Assembly: GCA_030680175.1 (NCBI GenBank)
Contig: JAUXWO010000092.1
Coordinates: 29,039 to 93,038, forward strand
Source of the DNA: Vicinamibacterales bacterium
Lineage (GTDB): Bacteria > Acidobacteriota > Vicinamibacteria > Vicinamibacterales > UBA2999
Length of the DNA stretch: 64,000 nucleotides
Direction of reading: 5' to 3'
The notes beneath the pieces were generated by a model, which worked only from the letters and a program-made list of their open reading frames with translations, had not been told where the DNA came from and made no database searches. The translations under genes were made by a program, and so were the position numbers. Numbering within the stretch: the stretch's first letter is position 1; each line of letters opens with the position of its first letter. Of this stretch, positions 9,790-18,110 are shown one piece after another.

Positions 9790-11034
9790 ATGAAGCGAGC
9801 CCTTGCGGTCGCCCTTGTGCTTTCCCTCGTTGCCGCAGTGGTGGCCTACTTCGGCATGGACACACGCGAGGAGGCGCCGCGCCTGCTGGCGGCCGCGGTG
9901 TCGCGCGGCTCGGTCGTCGAGACGGTGGATGCCACCGGAACGATTCAGCCGGTGGACACGGTGCAGGTGGGCACCCAGGTGTCGGGGACCATCGCGGCGC
10001 TCGGCGCCGACTTCAACGATCTGGTGCGGCGGGGCCAGGTGGTCGCCATGCTCGACCAGGCCCTGTTCCAGTCGCAGGTCGATCAGGCCGGCGCCACGCT
10101 GATCCGGCTTCGCGCCGAGTCCGAGCGGACGCGCGTGCAGCTGGTGGACGCGAAGCACAAACACTCGAGGGCCGAGCGGCTCTATGCAGACCTGCTGATC
10201 CCACAGGTGGACGTGGAGTCCGCCGAGGTCGTGGTGCTCGTGGCCGAGACGAACCTGGCGGCCGCGCAGGCGCAGCTCGCGCAGGCAGAAGCGGCCCTCG
10301 CGCAGGCGAAGGTCAACCTGTCGCACACGGTCATCCACGCGCCGGTTGACGGGATCGTGCTCAGCAGGAACGTGGAGGTGGGCCAGACGGTGTCGGCTGG
10401 CCTCCAGGCGCCGACGCTGTTCGTGATCGCGCGCGATCTCGAGCGGCTGCGCCTCGACGCGCGCGTCGCCGAGTCCGACATCGGCCGCGTCGAGGCGGGG
10501 CAGCCCGTCACCTTCACCGTCGATGCGCACCTGGACGACACGTTCTCGGGCGTCGTCCGGCAGGTGCGGCTCGAGCCGACCGTGGTACAGAACGTGGTGA
10601 GCTACATCACGGTGATCGACGTGCCGAACCGCGACGGGCTCCTGAAGCCGGGCATGACCGCGACGCTCGCCATCGAGGTCCGCCGCGAGGATGACGTGCT
10701 GCGCGTGCCCGCGTCGGCCCTGCGGTTCACGCCGGCGCCAGCGGTGCTCGAGGCGTACGGCGCCGGGGTCGATGAGGCGCCGCCGGAGGGAGGGGCCGGT
10801 GCCCGCCGCGCGCGGGTGTGGGTGGTCGAGGACAGCCGGCTGCGCGCGGTGCCGGTGCGGACCGGCGTCACCGACGGCGCGCTGGTGGCCGTGACGTCCG
10901 ACGCGCTCAGCGAGGGCGCGCAGGTGGTGACCGGCACGACGACTGCGCCGGCGGCGGCGAGCACATCGGGCTCGCCGCTCGTGCCCGCCATGCCGCGGCG
11001 CCCCGGCGGCGGAGGCGGCCCGCAGGGCCGGTAG
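9790..11034 (+). CDS. MacA-type periplasmic adaptor (HlyD/RND membrane fusion) subunit
   Basis: 414 residues, ATG preceded by GGAG. An N-terminal membrane anchor or uncleaved signal (ALAVALVLSLVAAVVAY) leads into the standard adaptor order: lipoyl half-motif (GTIQPVDTVQVGTQVSG), an alpha-hairpin coiled coil with Ala/Gln heptads (LAAAQAQLAQAEAALAQAKV), the second lipoyl half (IHAPVDGIVLSRNVEVGQTV) and the beta-barrel. The C-terminus is a Pro/Gly-rich tail (RRPGGGGGPQGR). It should bridge an inner-membrane transporter to a TolC-like duct. The MacB-like permease starts 4 bp after its stop, so the two are co-translated. Confidence 0.92.
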   Translation: MKRALAVALVLSLVAAVVAYFGMDTREEAPRLLAAAVSRGSVVETVDATGTIQPVDTVQVGTQVSGTIAALGADFNDLVRRGQVVAMLDQALFQSQVDQAGATLIRLRAESERTRVQLVDAKHKHSRAERLYADLLIPQVDVESAEVVVLVAETNLAAAQAQLAQAEAALAQAKVNLSHTVIHAPVDGIVLSRNVEVGQTVSAGLQAPTLFVIARDLERLRLDARVAESDIGRVEAGQPVTFTVDAHLDDTFSGVVRQVRLEPTVVQNVVSYITVIDVPNRDGLLKPGMTATLAIEVRREDDVLRVPASALRFTPAPAVLEAYGAGVDEAPPEGGAGARRARVWVVEDSRLRAVPVRTGVTDGALVAVTSDALSEGAQVVTGTTTAPAAASTSGSPLVPAMPRRPGGGGGPQGR

Positions 11035-11038
11035 GGCG

Positions 11039-12259
11039 ATGATGGCCGTCAACGTGTTCGCGATCGCGTTCGAGGCCCTGCGCCGCAACCTGCTGCGCTC
11101 GGCGCTCACCTCGCTCGGCATCATCATCGGCGTGGCCGCCGTCATCGTGATGATGGCGCTCGGCGCCGGCGCGCGCGCGTCGATCGCCTCGCGCATTCAG
11201 AGCCTCGGCACCGACGTGATCACCGTCAACGCTGGATCCGCCACCGTTGGCGGCGTGCGCACCGGACAGGGGGCGGTCACGACGTTGACCACCGAGGACG
11301 CCGTCGCGATCCGGGAGGAGGTCTCCGGCGTGCGGGCGGTCGCGCCGCAACTGGGCGCGCGGACGCAGGTGGTGGCGGTGCGCGGCAACTGGCAGACGCA
11401 GGTCCAGGGCTCGACGGAGACGATTCCCGACATCCGCGCGTGGGCCGTCGAGACAGGCACGTTCTTCGATCAGGAGCACGTGGCCCGCGCGGCCACGGTC
11501 GCCGTACTCGGCGCGGTCGTCCGCGACCAGCTGTTCGGCGCGGGCGTCGACCCGGTCGGCCAGATCGTCCGCCTCAACCAGCAGCCCTTTCGCGTCATCG
11601 GCGTGATGGCGCGCAAGGGACAGCAGGCCATGGGCCAGGACCAGGATGACACGGTCTTCGTGCCCGTGACGACCGTGCAGAAGCGCCTGCAGGGCGTGAC
11701 GCACGTCTCGAGCATCCTCGTCGCGCTGGCGCCCCAGGCCGATGCATCGGCGGCGTCGGCGGAGATCGCCGCGGTGCTGCGCCGGCGCCACGGAATCCAG
11801 CCGGGCGCGGCCGACGACTTCACGCTCCGGACGCCGCAGGAAATGGCCGCCGTGCTGACGTCCACGACGGACACGATGACCTACCTGCTGGCGAGCGTGG
11901 CCGCCGTCTCGCTGATCGTGGGGGGCATCGGCATCATGAACATCATGCTGGTGTCGGTGACGGAGCGGACGAAGGAGATCGGCCTGCGCCGCGCCGTCGG
12001 GGCGCGCCGCCGCGACGTGCTGCGCCAGTTCATGGTGGAGGCCATGGCGCTGTCGCTCGCCGGCGGGCTGCTCGGCGTCGCCGCCGGCCTCGCGGCCGCC
12101 TACGGCGTCACGTCCATCCTCGGCTGGGCCGCCATCGTCTCGACGCCGGCGATCTTCGTGTCGTTCGGATTCGCCGCGGCCATCGGCATGATCTTCGGGT
12201 ACTTTCCGGCCCGCCGCGCGGCCGCGCTCAACCCGACCGACGCGCTGCACTACGAGTAG
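11039..12259 (+). CDS. MacB/FtsX-type ABC transporter permease without ATPase domain
   Basis: 406 residues; ATG 11039 or 11042. It has one N-terminal membrane helix with the family signature [20 protein letters not shown], a large periplasmic MacB-PCD domain (about 50-280), and three C-terminal helices of the FtsX fold including [20 protein letters not shown]. This is the permease half of MacB; the nucleotide-binding half is absent, and no ATPase gene lies beside it (upstream is the adaptor, downstream is parE). It must use an ATPase encoded elsewhere. The likely job is export of a peptide, lipid or macrolide-like compound together with the adaptor. The substrate cannot be read from the sequence. 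Confidence 0.92.
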   Translation: MMAVNVFAIAFEALRRNLLRSALTSLGIIIGVAAVIVMMALGAGARASIASRIQSLGTDVITVNAGSATVGGVRTGQGAVTTLTTEDAVAIREEVSGVRAVAPQLGARTQVVAVRGNWQTQVQGSTETIPDIRAWAVETGTFFDQEHVARAATVAVLGAVVRDQLFGAGVDPVGQIVRLNQQPFRVIGVMARKGQQAMGQDQDDTVFVPVTTVQKRLQGVTHVSSILVALAPQADASAASAEIAAVLRRRHGIQPGAADDFTLRTPQEMAAVLTSTTDTMTYLLASVAAVSLIVGGIGIMNIMLVSVTERTKEIGLRRAVGARRRDVLRQFMVEAMALSLAGGLLGVAAGLAAAYGVTSILGWAAIVSTPAIFVSFGFAAAIGMIFGYFPARRAAALNPTDALHYE

Positions 12260-12283
12260 CGACAGGCGCGGCAAGGGGTCCTG

Positions 12284-12289
12284 TATACT
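12284..12289 (+). promoter_or_regulatory. -10 box for parE (TATACT, extended TG)
   Basis: TATACT preceded by TG (TGTATACT) lies 16 bp before the parE ATG, so transcription would start about 10 nt before the start codon. There is no Shine-Dalgarno in the short C-rich stretch between them, which points to a nearly leaderless mRNA. The -35 is poor (GCGACA-like). Confidence 0.55.
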
Positions 12290-12305
12290 TTGTTCCACCC
12301 GCCGC

Positions 12306-14207
12306 ATGTCCACCTACACCGCCAAAGACATCACCGTCCTCGAAGGGCTCGACCCCGTTCGCAAGCGCCCCGGCATGTACATCGGCGGCGTCGGCGCGGC
12401 CGGCCTGCACCATCTCGTCTGGGAGATCCTCGACAACTCCATCGACGAGGCGATGAACGGCTACGCATCGACCATCGCGGTCACGCTGCACGAGGATGGC
12501 TCGTCGATCACGATTACCGATGATGGGCGCGGCATCCCGGTGGATGTGCACGCGAAGACGAAGAAGAGCGCGCTGGAGGTGATCTTCACCGTGCTCCACG
12601 CGGGCGGCAAGTTCGAATCCGGCAACTACAAGACGGCCGGCGGTCTCCACGGCGTCGGCGCCAGCGTCGTCAACGCGCTGTCACGCGAGCTGCGCGCCAC
12701 CGTGAAGCGGGACGGCCAGCAGTGGGAGCTCACCTTTCGGCAGGGCAAGCCCGACGGCGCCCTGAAGAAGACCGGACCCGCGCGCGGCACGGGCACGACG
12801 GTGTTCTTCCGGCCCGACCCGACGATCTTCCCGAAGGTGGAGTTCGAGCCGCAGACGATCCGCGAGCGCCTCGAGGTCGCCAGCTTCCTGCACAAGGGCG
12901 TGAAGGTCACCTTCGACGACCAGACATCCGGGCAGAAGGTCACCTTCCAGCACGACGAGGGGCTCGTCGACTTCCTGAAGAAGATCGTCGGCGAGCGCGG
13001 CAGCAAGCCGGTCCACGAGGCGCCGTTCGTCCTGTCAAAGGAGAACGGGTTGCGGCTCGAGCTGGTGCTGCAGTGGACCGAGTCCACCGACGAGCACCTG
13101 CGCAGCTTCGTCAACGGCATCCCGACCGGATCGGGCGGCACGCACGAGAACGGCTTCCGCGCCGGGCTCGGCAAGGCCGTGCGCAACTACATCGAGACGC
13201 ACAACCTGTCGCCGAAGGGCGTGACGCTCACCGCCGAGGACATCCGCGAGGGGCTTACCGGCGTGCTGTCGGTCTTCCTCGCGGAGCCGCAGTTCCAGGG
13301 GCAGACGAAGGACCGGCTGAACAACCCGGAGGTCACGTCCGCGGTCGATGGCTTCGTGCGCCCCGCGCTCGAGCACTGGCTGAACCACAACCAGTCGGTC
13401 GCCGAGGCCATCGTCGCGCGCATCATCCTGTCGGCGCGCGCGCGTGAGGCGAGCCGCGCGGCGCAGGCCGAGGTGGTCCGCAAGGGACCGACGGCCGGCC
13501 GCGTGAACCTGCCCGGCAAGCTGTCCGACTGCACGAACCCCGGCTCCATCACGAGCGAGCTCTTCATCGTGGAGGGGGATTCGGCGGGCGGGTCGGCCAA
13601 GCAGGGGCGCGACCGCGCGCGGCAGGCCATCCTCCCGCTGCGCGGCAAGGTGCTGAACACCGAGGGGCTGTCGACGGCGAAGGTGCTCGAGAACAAGGAG
13701 CTCGCGGATCTGGTGACGGCGCTCGGGTGCGGCGTCGGCAAGGGCTTCGAGCTCGGCCGCCTGCGCTACGGCAAGGTGATCATCCTGGCCGATGCCGATT
13801 CCGACGGCCATCACATCGCGACGCTGCTGCTGACGTTCATCTACCGGCACATGCCGCAGCTCATCGCGCACGGCAAGGTGTACCTGGCGCAGCCGCCGCT
13901 CTACCGGATCGACATCGGCAAGGAGACGTTCTGGGCGCTCGACGAGGCGCACAAGGCGCAGGTCCTGTCGCAGAAGACCGGTCGCGCCCACCCGGAGATC
14001 ACGCGCTTCAAGGGCCTGGGCGAGATGATGCCGAAGGTGCTGTGGGAGACGACGCTCAACCCGCGGACGCGGCGCCTGCTGCGCGTGGACGTGTCGGACC
14101 AGCTCGTGACCGATCGCGTGATCAACGAGCTGATGGGCAAGGACGCCTCCGCGCGGTTCCGCTTCATCATGGAACGGGCGGAGGATGTGGTCGAGCTCGA
14201 CGTCTAA
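12306..14207 (+). CDS. parE: DNA topoisomerase type IIA subunit B, ParE-like
   Basis: 633 residues, the usual length for a GyrB/ParE without the enterobacterial insertion. Order: GHKL ATPase ([11 protein letters not shown] with the catalytic Glu, [24 protein letters not shown]), transducer domain ([24 protein letters not shown]) and Toprim ([32 protein letters not shown]), then a C-terminal tail with [15 protein letters not shown], the HIATL continuation and [10 protein letters not shown] are closer to ParE than to the DADVDGSHIRTL pattern of GyrB, so topoisomerase IV subunit B is favoured; GyrB cannot be excluded without a tree. It unlinks daughter chromosomes with an A subunit (ParC or GyrA) not in this window. 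Its last 90 bp recur at 18021-18110. Confidence 0.9.
   Translation: MSTYTAKDITVLEGLDPVRKRPGMYIGGVGAAGLHHLVWEILDNSIDEAMNGYASTIAVTLHEDGSSITITDDGRGIPVDVHAKTKKSALEVIFTVLHAGGKFESGNYKTAGGLHGVGASVVNALSRELRATVKRDGQQWELTFRQGKPDGALKKTGPARGTGTTVFFRPDPTIFPKVEFEPQTIRERLEVASFLHKGVKVTFDDQTSGQKVTFQHDEGLVDFLKKIVGERGSKPVHEAPFVLSKENGLRLELVLQWTESTDEHLRSFVNGIPTGSGGTHENGFRAGLGKAVRNYIETHNLSPKGVTLTAEDIREGLTGVLSVFLAEPQFQGQTKDRLNNPEVTSAVDGFVRPALEHWLNHNQSVAEAIVARIILSARAREASRAAQAEVVRKGPTAGRVNLPGKLSDCTNPGSITSELFIVEGDSAGGSAKQGRDRARQAILPLRGKVLNTEGLSTAKVLENKELADLVTALGCGVGKGFELGRLRYGKVIILADADSDGHHIATLLLTFIYRHMPQLIAHGKVYLAQPPLYRIDIGKETFWALDEAHKAQVLSQKTGRAHPEITRFKGLGEMMPKVLWETTLNPRTRRLLRVDVSDQLVTDRVINELMGKDASARFRFIMERAEDVVELDV
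14118..14207 (+). repeat. Direct repeat copy A: 3' end of parE
   Basis: The last 90 bp of the intact parE. Copy B at 18021-18110 matches 85 of 90 positions including the stop codon. Three of the five differences are synonymous third-position changes (Ser, Ala, Val codons), so copy B descends from a diverged parE rather than from a recent local duplication. Confidence 0.9.
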
Positions 14208-14393
14208 GTGCTCCTGGCTGCTTGGTCACTCGTTGAATCCACAGCCGTGACTCCCCGGGTACGGCGCTCGCCCTGCTCGGCCTGCCCTGCGACGCCTTGT
14301 CCTCGTTCGCGCGGGGCGCCGCGGCCGGGTCGTGGAGTCAGAGAACGGGCTGTGGTGCCCTGTGCGGAGCCTGCGATCGGGCCTGATGTTGAC

Positions 14394-14439
14394 GGAAAGG
14401 CCCGCCAATGTGGCCTTTCGTTCGTCCTGTTTCGGGACG
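14394..14439. terminator. Double hairpin between parE and the luxR-type gene
   Basis: Two adjacent stems: GAAAGGCC (14394-14401) with GGCCTTTC (14411-14418), and TCGTCC (14421-14426) with GGACGA (14434-14439). They lie in the gap between two converging genes and can act in both directions. The U-tracts are weak (GTTTC). Confidence 0.5.
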
Positions 14440-14467
14440 ATGCGTTTGCCAGGCGCGCGCGTTTCTC

Positions 14468-15592
14468 TTAGGGCTGCGCCGTCGACAGTGTTGTGATCAG
14501 CCGCACGAGCTCTGACTGCCGTCGCGCCCCACACTTGCCCATCGACGTCTTGACTTGCGAGCGAACGGTCTCGATCGCCACGCCGCGCCCCGCGGCAATC
14601 TCGGAGATCGACTGTCCCCCTGCCAGCGCGAGGCTCACCGCCGCTTCGGTTTCGGTCAGGCCATAGTCACGGCACAGCATGGCACCCACGCCGTCGGCGC
14701 GCCGTTCGGGGTCGGTGATGAGCAGAATTGCGGCTGCTCCTTCCTGTGTCGTGGCGGCGAGCCTGGCGGCAGAGACGATCAGGGCATAGGGCCGCTTCCC
14801 GGATGGACGTCGGAGGCTGATGGCTTCGGCCGGGGGCGCGCCGATGTCTGTCCGCAGCGTCCGGGCGATCGCTCCTGCCATTTCAGCTGTCACGCCACGA
14901 TACGGAGAGGCCGGCCCTTCCCTCGTCAGGGCAAACCCATCCCTGGCGGCGTCGAACGTCAGCGCGGCTCTGTTTGCGAATAGGACGCAACCTCGCGCAT
15001 CCAGGACGATCACACCCACTGCCATTCGGTCGAACGCGTCCTCGAGGGCCGTGGATCGGAGGGCCGCCGAGTGAAGCCGCGTGTGCAGATCCGCTGCCCG
15101 CCGGACATGCGGCTCGATGGTCTGAACGAACGCAACGTCACGCGCGCTCCACGGTGCCCCGGTCTCGCTCCGGAGCACCGACACCGCGAACAGGTGCGGT
15201 GAGGTCGAGGCGATGGTGAGGGGCCTCACCATTTCGAACTTCTTGGCGAAGTGTGCGTAGAACTCCGATCCCCGAAGGTCGCTGAGGGGGACGAGCTGTT
15301 CCCCCACGAACGCCCGTGGCGTAGGCGAGAGGCCTCTCGACGCGGCGGCTGCGAACCACGGATCGAGGGCGGCGAATCGCTGGTTGTAGAGGTCGAAGCC
15401 TTCCTTGTCGCCGCCGGCAAAGCCGGCCTGCAAGTCGATCCCCGCGGCACTCGGGGCCTGCATGATGACCGTTGCGCTGGACGCATGCATCGTCCGCGCA
15501 AGATCCTGCCAGAACCCTCGCCACGTCTCGGGCTCGGCGACGGCGCCATAGAGGCGATCGACGAGCCGCTTGAAGTCGTCATCGCGGCTCAT
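14468..15592 (-). CDS. LuxR-family (GerE-type HTH) transcriptional regulator
   Basis: 374 residues from ATG 15592 (MSRDDDFKRLVDRLYGA). The final 60 residues are a LuxR/GerE helix-turn-helix: YGLTETEAAVSLALAGGQSI, EIAAGRGVAIETVRSQVK and KCGARRQSELVRLI. The N-terminal 300 residues look like sensory domains: a segment near residues 25-180 with a FYAHFAKKF stretch, then a PAS-like part (AFDRMAVGVIVLDARGCVLF). It belongs to the larger LuxR-type regulators rather than the short acyl-homoserine-lactone receptors. Upstream frame extension to 15709 exists but has no family support. Its position, diverging from an acyltransferase fragment, a secreted protein and an oxoamine synthase, suggests that it controls them. 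The ligand is unknown. Confidence 0.88.
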   Translation of the reverse strand: MSRDDDFKRLVDRLYGAVAEPETWRGFWQDLARTMHASSATVIMQAPSAAGIDLQAGFAGGDKEGFDLYNQRFAALDPWFAAAASRGLSPTPRAFVGEQLVPLSDLRGSEFYAHFAKKFEMVRPLTIASTSPHLFAVSVLRSETGAPWSARDVAFVQTIEPHVRRAADLHTRLHSAALRSTALEDAFDRMAVGVIVLDARGCVLFANRAALTFDAARDGFALTREGPASPYRGVTAEMAGAIARTLRTDIGAPPAEAISLRRPSGKRPYALIVSAARLAATTQEGAAAILLITDPERRADGVGAMLCRDYGLTETEAAVSLALAGGQSISEIAAGRGVAIETVRSQVKTSMGKCGARRQSELVRLITTLSTAQP

Positions 15593-15770
15593 GGGATGGG
15601 CCGGCCGGCAGCATAGCAGGCGCGAAGCTCTCCCGCAATGGCCAAGTGGGGCGGAGCCGACTTCGTCACCCATCTGGGTGATGCGCGACGGTCTCGGAAC
15701 GCGATACAAAGGCCCGACTCCCGATGCGCATCATAAGCCGCGACTCTTCCCAGTCACCCCTCCGAGATGA
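15593..15770. other. Upstream region of the luxR-type gene
   Basis: No gene is seen. This segment should contain the promoter of the leftward regulator and possibly the lost 5' part of the acyltransferase. No clear -35/-10 pair could be picked out by eye. Confidence 0.3.
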
Positions 15771-16007
15771 AGCGGTCGGTGTCCGTCTGATGTCTGGAAC
15801 GCTCAGCTCGTAGTCCGTCAGTTCACCGCGGACCATGAGCGCGATGCGTGCTATCGCCTGCGCTACGACGTGTATGTGGCCGAACAAGGCAAGCCACACC
15901 CGAATGCCGATCATGCTGGGCGTCTACTGACGGACGACATGGATAGACGAAGGATCATTCTCGGCTTTCCCGGTCATCGTCGCTTCATGGATATACCGCC
16001 AGTGTGA
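15771..16007 (+). pseudogene. N-acyltransferase (GNAT/autoinducer-synthase-like) fragment
   Basis: An uninterrupted frame with no usable start codon encodes VWNAQLVVRQFTADHERD followed by YRLRYDVYVAEQGKPHPNAD and HAGRLLTDDMD, then loses similarity and stops at 16005-16007. The RLRYDVYVxEQGK pattern with a following Asp/His is typical of the N-terminus of GNAT-fold N-acyltransferases such as N-acyl amino acid synthases, which are relatives of LuxI-type autoinducer synthases. Only about 50 residues of an expected 200 or more remain. It is therefore a relic, truncated at both ends, between the regulator and the synthase. The family call is by motif only. Confidence 0.55.
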
Positions 16008-16031
16008 TTCCACGAAACCGGTCACACCATA

Positions 16032-16050
16032 GGCGCCTGTCACAGGCGCC
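16032..16050. promoter_or_regulatory. Perfect 19-bp dyad upstream of the secreted-protein gene
   Basis: GGCGCCTGT, one base, ACAGGCGCC: two perfect 9-bp arms around a single central base. It sits 10 bp before the AAGGAG ribosome-binding site at 16061-16066. The size and position fit an operator for a dimeric regulator, the nearby LuxR-type protein being the obvious candidate. A small RNA hairpin in the leader is the alternative. Confidence 0.5.
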
Positions 16051-16072
16051 GTCAGAGAAGAAGGAGTCGTGC

Positions 16073-16582
16073 ATGGCCATGAACAGACCTCGCGCAATAG
16101 CAGGCGTCGCGATCGCTGTCCTCTCGTTGTCGATAGCCTCCACACAAGGCCGTGATTTCTGGAACCCAGGCCCCGGTGGGACGCACGGAAACATGGAACA
16201 GGGAATGCACGCGTGCCCAAAGCAATCTGCTGTCTCTGGCGTCAGAGCCCTTGGCGCCCCTTCCAATTTCAATGACTTCCGTTGCCGTCCTGTCACGGAC
16301 GACCTGAATACGGTAGATACCGTTGAGTCGAAGTACCCCCCGTCTGGCACGTATCGCCTTATCGAAGGCTCGCACACCTGCCCGCAGGGTTACTACGTCC
16401 GCGGGATGCAGATTGAGAAGGACGTCTTCCTGTGCAGCAAGTCGAGTTCCATCGTGGTCGATGCCTCCACGCAAATCGTGCACATCGGGCCGGGCGGTAT
16501 GCTTTGCGCCGACGGCCAGGTCATGGTTGGTTACAACGACCAGTCTCGGAAGATTGTGTGCTCATCCTTCTCGAGCAAGTAG
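16073..16582 (+). CDS. Small secreted Cys-containing protein, unknown family
   Basis: 169 residues. The start is fixed by AAGGAG at 16061-16066, 6 bp before ATG. A signal peptide (AIAGVAIAVLSLSIASTQG) precedes a mature part of about 145 residues with six Cys in the pairs HACPK, FRCRP, HTCPQ, LCSK, LCADG and VCSS. Two similar halves are suggested: an xxCPxxxxVxGV-like segment and the later TCPQGYYVRGMQ, each followed by a second Cys, as in a duplicated disulfide-linked domain. I do not recognise the family. It is followed 25 bp later by the oxoamine synthase and is probably in the same operon. Codon usage is less GC-rich than in the flanking core genes. Confidence 0.78.
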   Translation: MAMNRPRAIAGVAIAVLSLSIASTQGRDFWNPGPGGTHGNMEQGMHACPKQSAVSGVRALGAPSNFNDFRCRPVTDDLNTVDTVESKYPPSGTYRLIEGSHTCPQGYYVRGMQIEKDVFLCSKSSSIVVDASTQIVHIGPGGMLCADGQVMVGYNDQSRKIVCSSFSSK

Positions 16583-16607
16583 GCTTCTCGAGATCAGAAG
16601 GGCTGCG

Positions 16608-17957
16608 ATGACAAGACAAGGCGCCGTCGCTGATCATGGATGCCTTTTCAAGGGCCTTGCAGACTTTCGCGATCCCTCAGGCCGGCACCTGCTGGATCGA
16701 TGTGAGCCGTTCGGAGAGTGGGTGGACCAATCAAGGGAGGCCGGCGTGTTTCCCTTCATCCGCCACCACAAGAGAGCGCCGGATGTTCGATCCGACGTCG
16801 TCGATTTCGGCGGACACGGCTACGAGGGCATCAATCTTGCCTCGCAGGACTATCTCGGGTTGGCGCGTCATCCGGAGGTCATTGCCGCTGCGGTCGATGC
16901 GTGCATGGCTCAAGGAACCCACAGCGCAGGTTCAGAGCCTATGGGCGGCGGGCTAGCGGAAGCCCAGCTGCTGGAGGCGGAGCTTGCGGACTTCCTGAGA
17001 GTCCCCCACGTCGTGCTGTTTCCAACCGGGTGGGGAGCAGGCTACGGGGCCATCAAGGCGCTGGTGAGGCCGTACGATCACATTCTGATCGACGCTCTCG
17101 CGCACGACTGCCTCCAGCATGGGGCTCGATCGAGCGGAGCGACCGTCATTCCGTTTGCGCACAACGATGTTGTCAGCCTCGAGAGACGGCTGCGACGAAT
17201 CCAGGGGCGACCAGTCCCCGGCGGGGTTCTTGTTGTCACGGAGTCGCTGTTCTCGATGGACTCAGACCATCCTGACTTCGAGACGCTGGGCGAGACGTGC
17301 CGTGCGCACGGCGCGCAGTTGCTCGTCGATTGCGCACACGACCTGGGCGTCCTCGGCCCGTCCGGAAGGGGAGTCCTCGCCGAGTCGGGCACTCTCGGCA
17401 AGGTCGACATCCTTGTCGGCTCATTCTCCAAGACGTTTGCCTGCCTTGGAGGCTTCGTCGCCACGCGGTCGAGAGCCGCCTCGTACTACGTCCGTGGCTT
17501 CGGCGGGACGCACACGTTCTCGAACTACCTGATGCCCGCGCAGATTGCCGCGGTGCGGGCGTCACTTCGCATCGTTCGCTCTGACGAAGGTGAACGGTTG
17601 AGGCGAGAAGCGCTGCGGAAGGCCGCCCTCTTGCGCGAGGCGCTGGAGCCGGAGCTCGAGGTCATGGGACGCCTATCGCCTGTCGTCCTGGCGACAATTG
17701 GCTCAGAGGCCACCGCGCGCCTCGCTCAGCGAGAGTGCCTGCGGCGAGGAGTAATCGTGAACAGCATCGAGTTCCCAGCCTGCCGGCGAGGGCAGGCGCG
17801 GTTCCGGTTGCAGGCCTCGCCGAGGCATGCCGACAGCGATCTGCAGACGGCCGCCTCGATCATCGTGGACTCCGTCTCCGATGTGGTTGCGCTGTCGCGG
17901 GGCAACTCGTGTAGAGACACCGTGGCGTGTACTGATCGCAGTGGGCGAGCTGGATGA
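16608..17957 (+). CDS. Alpha-oxoamine synthase family PLP enzyme (AONS/CqsA/SPT-like)
   Basis: 449 residues from ATG 16608 (GAAGGG upstream); the longer frame to 16323 only overlaps the previous gene. It is a fold-type I PLP enzyme: glycine-rich GTHSAGSEPMGG, DCAHDLGVLGPSGRG (cofactor Asp and His), the Schiff-base lysine in VGSFSKTFACLGG, and GGTHTFSNYLMP. The family joins an acyl-CoA or acyl-ACP to an amino acid with loss of CO2 (8-amino-7-oxononanoate synthase, serine palmitoyltransferase, and CqsA for the CAI-1 autoinducer). There is an N-terminal extension of about 60 residues before the core, and no other biotin or sphingolipid gene nearby. With a LuxR-type regulator next door, synthesis of an alpha-aminoketone or related signal is plausible but unproven. 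Confidence 0.85.
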   Translation: MTRQGAVADHGCLFKGLADFRDPSGRHLLDRCEPFGEWVDQSREAGVFPFIRHHKRAPDVRSDVVDFGGHGYEGINLASQDYLGLARHPEVIAAAVDACMAQGTHSAGSEPMGGGLAEAQLLEAELADFLRVPHVVLFPTGWGAGYGAIKALVRPYDHILIDALAHDCLQHGARSSGATVIPFAHNDVVSLERRLRRIQGRPVPGGVLVVTESLFSMDSDHPDFETLGETCRAHGAQLLVDCAHDLGVLGPSGRGVLAESGTLGKVDILVGSFSKTFACLGGFVATRSRAASYYVRGFGGTHTFSNYLMPAQIAAVRASLRIVRSDEGERLRREALRKAALLREALEPELEVMGRLSPVVLATIGSEATARLAQRECLRRGVIVNSIEFPACRRGQARFRLQASPRHADSDLQTAASIIVDSVSDVVALSRGNSCRDTVACTDRSGRAG

Positions 17958-18020
17958 CACGACAAGCGAGCACGTTGACCTGGTCCCGAGATGATGCGCT
18001 GGCGTTGCAGATCATCGGGG

Positions 18021-18110
18021 GTGCTCAACGAGCCGATGGGCAAGGACGCCTCGGCGCGGTTCCGCTTCATCATGGAACGGGCCGAGGATGTGGTGGAGCT
18101 CGACGTCTAA
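18021..18110 (+). repeat. Direct repeat copy B: orphan parE 3' end
   Basis: A 90-bp stretch, 85/90 identical to 14118-14207, encoding the last 29 residues of ParE and the stop ([18 protein letters not shown]). Nothing upstream belongs to parE, so it is a duplicated att-like tail, not a gene. Confidence 0.9.

Larger units (their letters stand above)
14208..18110. mobile_element. Island between duplicated parE 3' ends
   Basis: About 3.9 kb inserted immediately after the parE stop and closed by a second copy of the parE tail. Its base composition is visibly lower in GC than the flanks, especially 15700-17900. It holds a LuxR-type regulator, an acyltransferase fragment, a secreted small protein and an oxoamine synthase, but no integrase or transposase. 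The geometry is that left by site-specific integration into a gene 3' end, where the incoming element brings its own version of the tail and keeps the host gene whole. Loss of the recombinase, or homologous exchange with a relative, would explain its absence. Confidence 0.6.

Noticed and set aside
7673..9865. Long minus-strand frame opposite the NYN/LOTUS gene
   Set aside because: Composition is Arg/Gly/Leu-biased shadow of the NYN codons; the NYN, LOTUS and Lys-rich features all belong to the plus strand.
9619..11196. Upstream extension of the small membrane protein gene to 11196
   Set aside because: The extra residues are antisense to macA and low-complexity; the membrane helix begins right after ATG 9618.
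16323..16607. N-terminal extension of the oxoamine synthase
   Set aside because: It is out of frame with, and fully overlaps, the secreted Cys protein, which has its own strong ribosome-binding site; ATG 16608 has GAAGGG upstream.
18021..18110. A second topoisomerase gene
   Set aside because: Only the last 29 codons are present; sequence before 18021 has no ParE similarity in any frame.
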